A stretch of 64,000 nt of DNA from Zerene cesonia (lineage: Eukaryota > Arthropoda > Insecta > Lepidoptera > Pieridae). Where the stretch lies: the NCBI RefSeq assembly GCF_012273895.1, contig NC_052108.1, forward strand, positions 3,720,001 to 3,784,000, read 5' to 3'. How positions within the stretch are numbered: the stretch's first letter is position 1; each line of letters opens with the position of its first letter. The position numbers were made by a program, and so were the translations under genes. The notes beneath the pieces were generated by a model. The model was not told the origin of the DNA, ran no database searches, and saw only the letters and a program-made list of their open reading frames with translations. Below, one piece after another: positions 11,501-25,500 of the stretch.

Positions 11501-13457
11501 ACCGCATGTGCAATAGCTTATTGTTGAATCATGAAGCGTTAATTGGAATTTAAATATTATATAATATTGTAAATTGTAAATATGAGAGATAAAAATATCA
11601 TAGCCCAATCGATGAAAAATAAGGATGTTGTGACTGGCGGTGACGAATTTTGACGTAACATGTAGCAATGTGGCTCTCTACGTGATCGATACGTAGATCG
11701 ATGCATCACTTTAATATCGATAGATTTCGATGGGCGTAGGCGAACGAAGCCAAATCTTGTTTGCTTGCAGATGAACGGCGTCGGACGGACAACACTGGCC
11801 CGACGCCAACATAAATAAACACTGCACAAGGAAACTAGTGTTATGCCGCGACCGTAATACAGACGAAACATTCACTACCACTGGGCCGAATATTGTGGGT
11901 TACTAGGCGTCTTCGACGACTCGATACCAACATTTTATCTCCGCGGTTTCAGCGCTTTCAATATCAACCCGAGAAAAATTTAATCCGCCTTCACGTGCTA
12001 CTCCTACGCGCTGTGATATATAAAAATATAGCGCTCGAAAAAAATATAACGATGTCGTTTGTGAAGGTGTGGCGGCTATATTTCTCTTGGTCAAGCGTCA
12101 AATGTTTCAGTAGTGTTATATTGTAATTTTATAATGTGTAGGTAAAGGAATTTAATAAAATGTGTGGAAACAGGATGGCAATTTATTTATGCGATTATAC
12201 AGTTGTGTGTAAAGCATACAAATGTTCGTGTGCTGTTGAGAGTTAGGTTGTTTATTAGCGATGCACGCGCATGCGGTGCCGCAACATCGCCGGAAACGCG
12301 ATATGCGAGTCGCATTTTGATACACCCATCAGACATTTATTTTGGGGCTATTAAGGAAAATGCAGTTTATTCCATCAAACGGATTCGCATTTGTTTCTCG
12401 GTAATAAAAGCAATTTTATTAAATCTTATGCTATAATTTATATTAAATAAATAAATACACAGTCCGTTGTTTTCTCTTACTTATTTCTAGTCTTCCTACA
12501 TGTATTTATGTAGGTATCGCGATTATTCATAATTAGGTTGTTTTGATTACAAGACGAATCGGTCAAATGAATACTAAGGTAGCGATACAGTGCGTAAAAC
12601 TCAAATTAATACTGGGCGATTCTAGTAAATATTGCTGCTATAAGTATAGCTACATACAAATACAACTTACATTCTTTATGTTTTCCCATAGCAGGCTGTA
12701 GTGGGCTGTCGTCAACGACAACCTTCGGGGGAGACACACGCGGCGGCGAGCTCGGCGGCTCACTCGCGCCGCTGCTGCTGGCTTGACGACCGGCCATGTC
12801 CTCCGCACCAGAACTTTATGAGGAAAATATAATAAATATACAATAAATAACCTACATAAAATATACTTACAATGTTTAAGAACACAAATACAATACAATT
12901 GGTGAACAACTATTTTATCCTGTTTATAGAACTTCATATAACTTGAACTTGTATAAAGTTTTACCATACAGACCACTGAACTGGGCTCACTGGGGACAGC
13001 GTAACATATTATGATCAAAATATTTTGTTCGAGCTATGTCATAACATTTTAGAGAAGAGTAGAATTTAATTATCGCATTAATGTGTGCTCTTCATCTTTT
13101 CTTATAAGCTGTTTATGTGGTTTACCAGAAGCAGTCTAGACTGCTTCTGGTAAATCACTAGACTAGTCTAGTCTAGTGATTTGGCGTGCTATATGTGTGA
13201 TGCACTCAATATTTATCGAGAATATGTGGTGATATACCTGAAGATATCCTCTTCAGGCGAGGTTGCCGGCGTGTTAGGCGACGCGGGCAGGGGCGAGGTG
13301 GGGGAGGCGGCCCGGCTGCGATCGCGTCGCGGTTGCTTGAACCACTCGGGGTATATCGCACTAAGTGTCTCCACCAGGTCGTGGTCCAGCGTGACCCGCC
13401 ACGACGTACGCTCTTCCCCCTCCGACCCACCGCCACCGCCGCACGACGATCTGCTCT
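8527..13457 (-). CDS. Mrtf: Myocardin-related transcription factor (MRTF/Mal-D), conserved exons
   Basis: MRTF is an actin-sensing coactivator of SRF: G-actin bound to RPEL motifs keeps it cytoplasmic, and release lets it switch on cytoskeletal genes. Minus-strand exons are 13457-13238, 12813-12671, 11252-11187, 10866-10733 and 10644-8527; all junction phases fit, giving 892 complete codons plus stop. In order: a Ser/Pro-rich N-terminal region; RPEL-like motifs RRPINQLVAQGIMPP (11187-11252), SRPDRRELERRHILEQ (10733-10780) and HRPGPLELIKKNILHTEE (about 10503-10560); a basic region (KEKIKSRFKFHEYKGPP) and Q-rich stretch; a SAP domain (about 9919-10023); a leucine-zipper coiled coil (about 9740-9830); a proline run of about 14 (about 9387-9432); and an acidic C-terminal region, probably the transactivation domain. 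The first RPEL has Gln where the motif Glu is expected. The 12813 acceptor (CATAAAG) is weak but phase-consistent. The start codon is not in this span: the 13457 exon needs one base from upstream. An ATG at 12797 could start a shorter form. Confidence 0.92.
13121..13182. repeat. Two overlapping perfect inverted repeats in an MRTF intron
   Basis: 13121-13154 is a gap-free 34-bp palindrome (arm TTTACCAGAAGCAGTCT). It overlaps by 3 bp a second inverted repeat at 13152-13182, with 12-bp arms (AAATCACTAGAC) around a 7-nt centre. They start 56 bp downstream of the donor at 13238 on the transcribed strand. Confidence 0.9.
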
Positions 13458-14870
13458 CTGCGAACGGTAATAAACAGGTAGTTATGATGTTCACCAACGT
13501 TTTGTATTACATAATTTGCAGGTAAATTAATAAAATATTTAGAAATACTAAAATATAGCTTTCACAAACAGCGTACGAGACATCACTCTAGGTTCTGCGA
13601 CACTTGCAATTGGGTAAATCCAGAAAGTTACTTCACTCTGTCTGTCACTTAAATACTTTAATGTACGTTTGAGTTTAATAATAATCAATAAGTTTCGTCT
13701 TTACGTTCTATACCAGCGTTTTACACAATAGTGTTTCAAATAATAATTTGTTCAAATATAACTGATCACTGAACATTTTACGTTTTATAGAGTGCTACAA
13801 ATGTATCGAGTTCAACATGTCCTATAAATTAATAAATTACCGTAAGAGGAAATTTCCCGCTTTTGACGTGATGACGTAAACAAATCAATTTATTCTGTAA
13901 CAATAATATTTAGAAATGATTGTTTGTCTTTCTATTCGTCAAAATCTGAAAAGTATCATACGTTTGATAAAAATGATAAGTTCTTAGTACATACACCACT
14001 TACGAAACTACTCCCTACTTGAATGGGCAAAGGAAATTGATGGGGTCTTTATGATATAACTAGCGGTTTTTTATCTCCACAAAAACTTCCTTGCGCCTTA
14101 ATAAAATTGTTTTAGAAAATGCCGAATTGGTCGAGCCGTTCTTGAGTTTATATGTATACATATACATATATATGTATATACACAGAGTATATATCATGAT
14201 AATTAAAAAATAAAGTGTCAATGTGCAGGAACGCAAAGCGCATAATTTGTCACAACAAATAAATTATGAGTAGGTGTGATTAGTTAATTTTCGAAACAAG
14301 AACAAGACACAAGTGTGTTACGTAAAATAGAAGCCGCCTATAGAGATTGATTGCCGTGTAGTATTATAAAAATTTAACTGTTACTGCAACAATACAATAA
14401 TATAATTAAAATACGACCTTACATAGTTCAAATATAAGAGGGGTGTGGCGTCTGCCAAACAAGCTTGCCTATAAATCGTTATGCATAGCATCTAACAATA
14501 CAAACAATATAAATTACCTACAGTGAATTGTAACTGGGCTGGCTGTATTAATTTAGGATATGTTTCAAAAAATCTAAATCAGAGAATAACCTTATTTTTT
14601 ATCTATATAATTATATTCGTTTAATCCACTGGATGATAATAATTCAAACATTTATTGATTCAATAAGACCTTTTCTAGAAATATTACATTAGATTTACCA
14701 TCGGTTCGGAAAGCAGTTTCTAGAGAAAAGAGCTAACAAGAAACTGTAGTTGCTCTTTTAAAAACATTGAATGTGATTTCATAGTTTTAATAATGGTGGT
14801 CTCATATAGATCATGTATAAATGGGTTGTAAAATGTTTGTTTAACTGTAAATTATGATATACTAGCTGTG

Positions 14871-15063
14871 CCCCGCGGTTTCACCCGCGTAAGTCCGTTT
14901 CCCGTAGGAATATCGGGAAAAAAAATATGTATATATGTTATTCCAGTTTTCCAGCTGTCTACGTACCCAATTTCATTGCAATCGGTTCAGTAGTTTTTGC
15001 GTGAAAGAGCACCAAACGCACACTGATCCTTACAAACTTTCGCATTTATAATATTAGTAGGAT
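14871..15063. mobile_element. RTE-like retroelement 3' fragment
   Basis: Begins ACTAGCTGTGCCCCGCGG, carries the conserved centre TTTCATTGCAATCGGTTCAG and ends TTATAATATTAGTAGGAT. It is the reverse orientation of the ATATTATAAATGCGAAAG to CTAGT fragments at 39847 and 49540. Widespread lepidopteran repeat; assignment to the RTE class is from general knowledge. Sequence to about 15240 resembles that next to the fragment at 49540. Confidence 0.65.
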
Positions 15064-18000
15064 GGAATGCTTTATATTTATGTAAAATTTTTACATTGCA
15101 ATGGAAAATACATATGCATTTAATTTTTAGTTTTATACCATTGAAATGCTTTATAAGTGAGAAATTTTTAAAGATTAGAAAAAATTTTGATCTCGCCTTG
15201 TGATCAATTTTTTTTCTATTCTTTCAAAATTTCTCAATTCATATGTATCTAAATATTATATTTGTCACACTAAATGTTATATGTGTGAAAGTATATTTAG
15301 CAAATGATATAAGGTACCAGCCATTAAATATCCGATTCGAACACGAATATAGTAACGTGTTATCCCGCGGGCTGAATCTCAATAGAATTATGTTATATTA
15401 TATCATCCAGTCGGAGACAAACATCGGTCTAAAATAAATTAAACATAAATGCACGATTTACTGATTCATAACTTCTGATCGTCACACACGACAATCAGCC
15501 AATAATATTTTGGTCTAGACTGACTGAGTGACGCTTTTAACATTAGACATAAGTCATAATATTATTATTAAATACATTTCTTTGTAAGCGGTCCACTGCG
15601 ACTTCACCCGTGGTACGTTTTTTCTCTCCATAACAACCTTCAAGTGCGTTAAGAAAAAGGTTATCCAAATCGGTTGAGCCGTTTACAAGATTTACGCTTA
15701 CCAACACATAATACACCAAAGCATAGAGACGAACTAACGTAACGACTTATAAAGAAGAGCGTTCAATCAGCTATCAAATATGGTTTATATCTTTACCGGC
15801 CTTGACAGTTGTTACACAAGATGCGTAACATATAAATCTTGTACGTACAACATACGTTTCTTAAAATGTTACAGATTACAGTGTAAACACGGCGCACGTG
15901 CGTACTGCGTACCGATGCTGACTCATCGCAAAGTTATAAAATATGACAGCCGCTCAGCTGCAAAAGGGAAATTCCCTTGCCAAATATATATATTTTCATT
16001 AGTTATTTAGGTAAAGAAAATGATTGAATAAAAATACCATATTATTTCGAGCAAAACAAACCAAGACACACATACCATAAAGATTCCATAATTGTGTTTT
16101 CTTTATATTTTTTTACGTTTGTAGCAGAACATGTTGCGAAAATAGCGTAGCGCTTATTTTGGCGACACCTATTGCATCATGCCGACGAAAAACAATTCGT
16201 GTGTATTCCACCACGAATTACGTGGCTATTTGTCACAGTAACGACATTACCACCAACGTAGATTACTTTTGTTAATACATCTATTCGTTTTTAATATGTC
16301 CATACTGTAAGAACAGCATTGAATGAATCCACATGTAGCGAAATGGCCTTCAAATTGCTTACTTATATGCATAGCTTTTATCGATGCCAAGTCTATTTTT
16401 TCTTACAGTAACATCTGTATAGAAATTGTTTTCTAGCTAGCGAACAATTACAAGTTTACAGTGGAGAAGATTATCGTGAACAAAAATCAAATGCAAGTGA
16501 TTGAACTACGTTAAAAGCTTTTTTGATATAAGACCTTGCAAACGCGTTTCATTTGATTGAATGAATTTCTAATGTAGATGAAAAATACATTCGTAAATAG
16601 TATACTTTAACTGCTCAGTCTTCCTACTTTTTCTTTTACTAAGCTCAAAACTCAATTGAAGACCAAACAGAAATTGAATAAAATATAACACAAGAAGTTT
16701 TTAAACATTGTTTACTTACAACTTTTTAAAAATATATATTGTTATATACAGCATAGACTAGCTTTTACTACATTTTGTATCTTGACACGTCACGTCAGTC
16801 AAAATGACAGCATGGATGGGCTAATGTCTATGCTCTACTTTTGAATACTTATTTTATATTTATCAAACTGTATATAGTGGAAATAAATCACAATTAAGCA
16901 AATGAAATAATTGAAATCAATAAGGCAATGATACAACTAAATTGAAGTGTGCAACCTGAATTTCTAGCTTGATAATTTACGTTCGATTCTAAAAGTAAAT
17001 CAGTTTCATGCACATACGCTTCCTTTATTTGCTTCATTATTCAATGAGCTGTTGATGTTTATGAGAAAAGTTTAGGTCAGTTATAAAATTAGAATGTTAA
17101 TCCTAGTTCCGTGAAGTGAAGGTCTATATGGAGTACGGAGGTTGTAGCGGTGACGTCACATTGCACGCGGCACTACGCGGCGTGGGCGAAGACAGGTGCT
17201 ACCTCCTACGACAACACGAGATTGTTTATGTGTTCAACCGATCATTCATAAAACAAAGGATATATAGGAAGTTAGAAGAATTTATCTACATCTAAACGAT
17301 ATATTAACGGTAACAAAAAGTTGAATAATTGCAACAATAGAAAACAATTTTGAAAAAATACTATTACATTTTTTCTTAACTCTAGTTATTTTTAATTTTT
17401 TTTTAATTCACGACGATTCACTATTACCGACACTCTAAGACAAATTGGTACATTTTTATTTTCCTTTGCTAAACATGATTTATGGTACACATCAAGAAAA
17501 CGAATGACCTCGTTACAGCACGTCACCTCCTGGCTACCGTTGTAGTCGCCGCATTAAAAGTGGAATCCTTCCTGAGAAAACTTCTTTGAGAAAGAATACG
17601 ATTGCCAATTAAAATATCACGAGTGACCTATTTAAATTTTAAACATTTCTTTTTCCACTAGTAAATGAAGATACGTATACGTTTGCAATTGCATTTGTTA
17701 TGATAACCTAAAAACGCATAAGAGGAATAAATTCACGCAAACAGATACCCAAGTATTCAAGAATGATAGATTACATACATTACCTATATCAGAGTTTGGT
17801 CTGATAATGACTATGAGCTGGCCGAGCAGTTCGGATGTGAGCTCTCTTACACAACGTATAGTCAGATTTGGCTTGCAACTCTAGGCTAAATTCGGATCGC
17901 AATTGACTTTGTAAGTCGATGAATGAATAGCCAGTAACGGTAATCGTTTAGGTGGTAACCTGGATTAACTTTGTTTGTCGAGTGACCGTATTACATAATG

Positions 18001-21000
18001 CATCCGTAGAAATTCAGACATTGAGAGGTAACAACATTATCTACACGCGTATGTATCTACTTAAAGCTGCTTCGTATCGTACAAAAACAAAGTCAATTCA
18101 TAAAATACGCAATCGATAGTTATATCGGCTTTAACAAACTGATGATTTATATCGTGAACATGACTTATCAATGATCCAACAAGGGCATTAAAGTAGATTT
18201 ATTGAGCGTAGCGTAGGGCGTGTTTTTTTACAATGGGGTCATAAAAATGTAGTTCAACAGAAGCTAATCGATAAATTTGGGCATTATTTCAAGGTGAATT
18301 TCATACTCCACGATTGGACGTGGAAACCATAACGGGCCGATGACGTAAAAGGATGTTTTCAGCGAGTCGGCAACACTGGCCGTCTGTTTATCGTCGAAGC
18401 ACAGTTAGAGCTACACCGCAATTGGGCTACACTAAAATGCAGCTGTAAAAACAGAATCACTTTTATTCTTCAACTCGCAATAGTTGGTACATACTACATA
18501 CTACATACATACAATGCGATAGTTCGCCTGTTACGCAAGTTGCGGTATGCGGCACGGCGCCTACGTAAATGGAAGCAACTACAAATTATAAACAAAGAAT
18601 AGCTCAAACATATTTCCTTTATTGATCATACCGCAATTACACTGATAATGTATATGCGATTAAAGATATATTCTAGCAACTATTTTTACAATTCTTTGTA
18701 AAGTAACATCTGCCTCTTACTCTGCTCAGCATAATATGCTATCTAAATAGTTTTCAACTGTTATTTTGAGACCTTCAGAAAAGTGAAAAATTCTTTTGCG
18801 TAAGCATTCTTTCATTAACGCGATCGCCAAATTAATTGAAATAACACAAAGAGTATTTGTTGATTAAAGCCAACTCTACAGATAAATAGTTGTCACGCTT
18901 AATAAATGCAAATAAAAATTTTAATTCGACTTTGAATGCCAACAATGTTTAGTCTCGAAAGAGTTGGCTTATATTTAGGTGAAATGTTTCTGATATTACA
19001 TAAGACACTCTATCAAAACACATTAAACTCGTTGGGTGGAATAAAAATTGCCACAAAACATAATATAATTTTAACTTTTTCTCTCAAATATAATCACGAC
19101 GCGGCGCGCCCACATCTTTATATTTTCACTATCCATAATTCAGATTGAAGAATGCGCTTTACATAGAGGGTAAGTATATATGATAGACATCGACGTAAGC
19201 AATGGAATGTATTTCCTGAAATAAACTTAGAACTCAATAATATATCATTATTTATTACATGTCTAAAGACATTAAAATTGTGCATAAGTTCGTAGTACCG
19301 TAACATTGTACTGTATAAAATTGTCTATTATTTTCACTACTCTCTTTCTAGAAAACAACAAACCACATTTATAACACTTCAATAAGTGTTGTAGGTAATT
19401 AAAATTAAATTAACTATTATCTTTTATTCTTAATGAAGGTATTCTGTAAAAAAATAATTACATACTTGTACTTCAGATTTCCCATATAATTTATAGTTTT
19501 TTTTTATATAATTGAAAACTCATGTATTCGTATAAAACTTTTCATGTCTAAGTGCCCTCTAGAGTCTAGACTATGCCTAGACAGAATTAAAACTGCTGCT
19601 TGAGGGTTTCAATCTAATATATTTACCGTTATCGATGTCCACGAGTTTGGCAGCTACATACGGTACGACAGTGTGATTGTGTGACAGGTAACAATTTGTG
19701 TGTTTCTAATCAAACCTATTGTGTCCTATGGTTTTATTTAAATCCATTTACCATGAACTTATATTATTAATAAATTCGTTAAACATTTCGCATGCAAAAT
19801 AATTGGTGTATATGAACAAAAGTCTATTTCTGATCAGCCAAGAAAATACATCTTATTCACAGTAATCGCTGAAAAATGAGACATGCATTTTGTCAACTTC
19901 GCAATAAAAATGTTGAGGTGAATTTCGGGTGCATTTCTCTTGTTGGCATCTGAATCTGTATCACGACAAACGTTTACCACAATACAAATGTTAATTGTGA
20001 CACTACCTATATCACTGGCTAGATGAGAAAAAAATCATTTCCTTGGCAACAATGTTACGGTTGCTGCTGCCACTAAATAAGATGCCAAATTAAATGTCAC
20101 TCTGTGATTGAATGTATCTCGGACAGATTTAGATCCTATTGCTTAATCATAAAATTAATTATAGAGTCTGTGACTAAAAAAACATTTTAAAGACAAACAA
20201 AGTTCTAGAATAATCAAAACGGCAACGCCTTCTTGAAATGAGGACTTATAAATATTGCTCCAACGAAATTGTGTATAAAAGATCAGAGTAAAAATATTAT
20301 ACATACATAGATAGCACTGGTTCATCGAGTTGAAAGATATATCTTTAATCAACATCCTGAACTGCTCCAAACTCTGTTAGCTGTTTCTTATTTACACATC
20401 AACGTATGTTTTCGATATATTTATTTTATTTGCGTTCCACATCTAATGGAGGAGGTTGTCGCACGTGATGCCTTCCATTCATCCGTCATGTTCTACGTGT
20501 GGTACGGTTCTGCACGCTCTGGCATCTTGCCGCGTGACGATACGATACAAAGGAAGTACCTGTCTTACATTCATGTATTCATACAACAGTTGAAACACCA
20601 GAAAATACATCTCGTATCTGCCCTTTATTAGCTAGCTCAGAGCGCCTCAATCTGTGCCTATAAATTGCTAAATGCATTCTCGCTTGTGTAAAAAAAATAT
20701 TTAGCTAAGTAGTGATAACTGTAATGTACGATGTAAAAAAGATCTACAACTATAGATATATCTGTGACAAAGTCATGAGAGGCGGTTGAACGGAATGGCA
20801 AACAACAAACGAGCAAAGCGAGCTCTGTTTTAGGTCAACGTTGAACAAATACCAAACGGGTCGTTTGGACGCTTCCGGGGGTCTATTTCTAATCTCATCT
20901 GAACGACGCATGCAGTGCGATGCTTTGATTTGCAAGTGTGATTAAAGGTTTAACAATCTAGGCCACCTGTAACACATCGTATCTGAAAGATTTTACATAC

Positions 21001-21986
21001 ACAGATACGGACATATTTCCTATTTTTTATCATAAAATTGGATATAATTCTATGTTAATGTTAACAAACATGTGCAATAGCAAATAATGAAGAATTTGCC
21101 TTTTTCTATACCTATGTGCCAAAAATATGAACTTAGCCTTAGACAAGGCCCAGATTGCGGAAGCCAACATTCGTATTTCGCGGAGCAAGCGTGTCCCGAT
21201 TGCGTCGGTCGTCGTCTCCACTTCTATAATCTAAATAAGGAGCAAAAGTTCAACGGCCGCTTTCGACGACTAGGAAGAAACCCACCACAGACGTCACATT
21301 TCGGACAAATGTACAGAAAAAATCTAATAAATATTACCGTCTACATTATTAATTGTCTTTGACATCAATCGTGAACTCTTTATAATAAGTATTATTATAA
21401 TATAAGTGCATAATTTAGTAGCCGCCAAGCCGTTATTGCAAACCTTTGCGCTGTGAAACAAATGCACAACATTAACTAATTGCCTTCAGACAGAAATAGA
21501 TAAGTATTTTGCTAAGAGACACGTGGTTTATTATGACGGTATTTAAATAGGTCAGTGGACCTGTCACCTACGGCATTAGTAAGATTTGACATGGAACTTA
21601 ATTTTTCTTAGAAACTCGTGCGAAATAATAATAAAATGTGACGATCCCTTGCTCGTAGCTAGCAACGGTTGTGACGTAGCGTCTTGGCAAGAATTAGGAT
21701 GGCAGGAATTGCGTAAAGATAACGTGAATATTTCACTCCAAAGGTGTCTTTCAAAATCCTTCATGCCGTCGATAATACAAAAATACGATTAGTGTCTGTC
21801 AACAACGTTGGAAATAGTGAGTACGTTCAAAACATTCTCAAACTGTACGACTCGTGAAAATGGGATAAACAAGTTTATATTCGGCTATTTCTATTCAAAT
21901 AGCTTTTAAACAGTAAAGACAGACATTGCGTGTATAGTAAATATTATAGCAAACTTACTCAAATAAGTTAACAAATTTATGAAAAT

Positions 21987-22190
21987 ACTAGCTGCGCCCC
22001 TCGGTTTCACCCGTGTTAATCCGTATGCCGTAGGAATATCGGGATAAAAAGTTGCCTATATGTTATTCCAGTTGTCCAGCTATCTACGTACTAAATTTCA
22101 TTGCAATCGATTCAGTAGCTTTTGCGTGAAAGAGCAACAAACACACACACACATCCTTACAAACTTTCGCATTTGTTATATTAGTAGGAT
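21987..22190. mobile_element. RTE-like retroelement 3' fragment
   Basis: Same family and orientation as 14871-15063: starts ACTAGCTGCGCCCC, ends TTAGTAGGAT followed by a short duplication of AGTAGGAT. It includes an ACACACAC run. Confidence 0.65.
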
Positions 22191-22330
22191 AGTAGGATAG
22201 GATGTGTCAGAAAAAAATAGCAATGACAAAAGACCTGGAACCTATTGAACATATGTGCAACAATTATTGTTTTGATTTCTACTCTATAATTTATAGCTAT
22301 GTGAAAAATTATTTGTTATATATATTACAC

Positions 22331-22500
22331 GAGCTGTGCCCCATGGTTTCACCCAAGTCATACATGAATTAATATAGCTTATAAAATGGAATATCTAACA
22401 CTGAAGAATTTTTCAATTCGGACCGGTAGTTTCGTGGGTAGTTCCAGGGTTTCATGTGTTCAAACATATAAACTCTTCAGCTTTATATTATTAAGTATAG
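22331..22500. mobile_element. Decayed RTE-like fragment
   Basis: GAGCTGTGCCCCATGGTTTC at the left edge matches the start of the neighbouring family copies, but the interior is diverged and the right end (TTATTAAGTATAGAT) is only suggestive. Probably an older copy lying 140 bp from the better-preserved one. Confidence 0.45.
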
Positions 22501-25500
22501 ATAGTGTATGTTGTCTTCTTATTATATTATATTACTTTTTTATTATTTTGATATAATATAACAGTTAATAAAAAAGCAATTTTCAACAATTATCTAAAAA
22601 AAAATTGGATGATAATATAAACACATTAATTGTTGACGCTTGTTGCGAAACGCGAGCGCGACAAGATGTAGTCGAATTCAGCTAAAACTACGAAACCTAA
22701 ACGTGGAAAAAATCTTGGAACACTTCCAAGCAGCTGATTGATGAGGATGGTCATTTCGTACACGGCCAATCCCGAGATTTTTCTTATTATTTAGCAAAGT
22801 AGTGGAAGAGTCTATTTTCGTGAAACAGAAAATAAAACGCCACAAAATATGTCGCCGTTTAAAAAAACAAAAACTAATAACGAATTTGTCATGTTTTGTG
22901 ATCACAATTCTAAATAAACCAAGTGAACAAAGATAAGAGAAAACCTAGATAAATATTTAATCTGCAGCTATAATAACTGAACATTGAAGACCGTATAAAA
23001 ATAACTATTTCGCCACCGTTACACTGTTTAATTTATTGTGGACTAAAAATTCGTTTGCTACAAGGATATACACCGAATAAAATCATACAATATATATCGA
23101 ATAAAACAGTTAATTCTAGTCGAAAATTGTACGTGAGGTGTTGTTATAGTAAGCTAAAAATCGATTTTGCTCTTATACGTAGGCGTGGCTGAATTGCTTG
23201 CTTTTCTTAGCAACTAGATCTAGAGAGCTAAATCTTCAACATTTTGTTCACTGAGACAGATAATAATTGGCCGGCACACACAATATAATTTAGAGCTTTA
23301 AATTCCGACGAAAGTAACATATGAAAATCTTGAATATAAGCACTTTTTTGTATTGTACTGAAAACGACAATAGAATTACTATTTTTACATGATAATCAAT
23401 TGCACCCAATACGTACATGTCTGTGAAATCTTCATTCTTAAAAATACTTCTCCAGAACATACAGCGGGTAAATCAAAAAAGGTGGATTACCTCATCTTAT
23501 ATTCATATACCTCCTCTACTTACTAAATATTTAAAAATCAAATGTACGAGTATTACGTGTCTTCATGGAATCATCGAGTAGTTATGACGCCTAGCTCTTA
23601 AATTGTCGAACGGGAAAGCATTAGCAATAAACACCTTATCAATTGCACCGTACCTCGCCCGATGGGTCGTTTAAGCGCCAGTGAATTGTGCCAAATCGAT
23701 CGGCGGTAAACATGACAATAATAAAGAGCTGTCACAAGTTTACCAGATAGCGGAGTGCACCTAATCACCTAATGTTTGTCTCCCGACTCACCCGGCTTAC
23801 GCTGCTCTGCCAAGCATTTGGCGATGCGGTTTAAGAGGAACGTGAAGGTTAATTACCTGAAAGTACAAAATAAACAATTAGCGCGCATGTACGTTGCCGA
23901 ATGTTACATAGTTGTATGTGGTTGGATTCGATCGGAAACGCTCCCATAGTGTAAACATGTGTGTAATCTACCTTCGTGTGAATATATTATATATAGAGCT
24001 TTTGCAATAGTTGTAAACGTACATGGTAGTCTTAACCAATAGTTTTTTGTAAAATTATGTATGACTAATTTTTATTTAATTACCATGTTTAATAGTTACT
24101 TAGCATAGCAATAATATCGTACTGGACAACTATAACCTTTACAATTATATTAAGTTCCCTTTTCTCAACCAATTCTTTTTTTTGTTTATTATTTTTTGTT
24201 CATATTATCATTTTATGTTTTTGTGTTTATTAGTTACGGGACGGATCATAAGAATGAAAATTTAAGATATTAACGGCAAAATTAAAAGAAAACTACCTAA
24301 CCTTAACCCGTTTGACAGTTAGCGAAGACAGGACAACGTCTGTTGGGTTAGCTAGTAAATTTTTATTAAATTACAGTATTGAATAAAAAAATACATTTGC
24401 ATTCTTAGCAAACGCGAATAACATAACAAAATATCATAGGCGGTAACAGATTAAATTGCGCGTGAACAATAAGAAGCGATATTTTTAAATACTCAATGTA
24501 CAGATAAATCACAATACTGACGAACGGTGGTACACTAATAGATTCATTCGGGTAAACAAGACTGACAGCCATGTCAAATACGCTGCGGTGACGACTTTAC
24601 GACCAGCCGACCTACGCGCGCTGGGCCTACTATCTCGTAAAATGTTCAAAACATACACCGCTGTAATAACTCTTCGAATTGCAATCCTAACATTGTTATA
24701 ATACTGAACAAAGATCCTATGTTGTCCAGTTTAGTAATCTATCTTTGATTCTATGATATACATCTAAAACAAACATAGAAATGAAGAAGAGACCGAACAG
24801 ACAAGACAATCGAACGTTGTCTGCATCTCTTAAGATGCGAAGCCTTATCGTTATAACGAGATAGAACTAATGAATATCATAAGCTAACTATACGCAACCA
24901 AAATATCATAAATTACCATAAACATAAAATTATTTCAGTTAAAACAGTTTCAACTCCAGATATCACGTGTTACATTTAATAGGTCACCTGACAGCAGTTC
25001 GTTAGTCTCTGCACTGACATTATTCCATACGATGCGAGTATAGGTGTATCGACAAGCCAAAAGGATCGGTCATTCTGGCTTTGTACCAAGGAACGCGAAC
25101 TCAGGCCTAACTAATGTGCATTACGAGACCCAAGTTGGCATTTTGATGGCAACGTCTAGTCGCCAGACGCACACCTATATTCCCCGTATGCTCTACTTCA
25201 CATGCGATACATAATACTCACTTTGATGTGATTAAAAGTGGAGCTTTTAAGAATGCGACGAATGGATAATAAACGCTTTCTTCTATTTCTTAATGATTAT
25301 ATTAAGAACAATTTTTCATTCCGTGTGTCGTCGCTGTGGGAAATGTATCTAGTGTTACAGTTAATTTGTTTTGAATTATGCTGAATTTTGCAATTATAAT
25401 TTATATATTACCTAGAGTACAATTGAAGAATTGTTAGTTTAAATATTAAATAAGAAAACAAAATAGAAAGATCCCAAAAAAAGTTTCTGGAGATGAGAAG

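Noticed and set aside
11557..12436. Alternative MRTF first exon between 11.5 and 12.4 kb
   Set aside because: Several short frames and some CpG, but no donor in the phase required by the exon at 11252 could be supported.
21087..21362. Plus-strand 91-codon ORF with several cysteines
   Set aside because: Cysteine spacing matches no known finger, and flanks show no promoter or exon signals.
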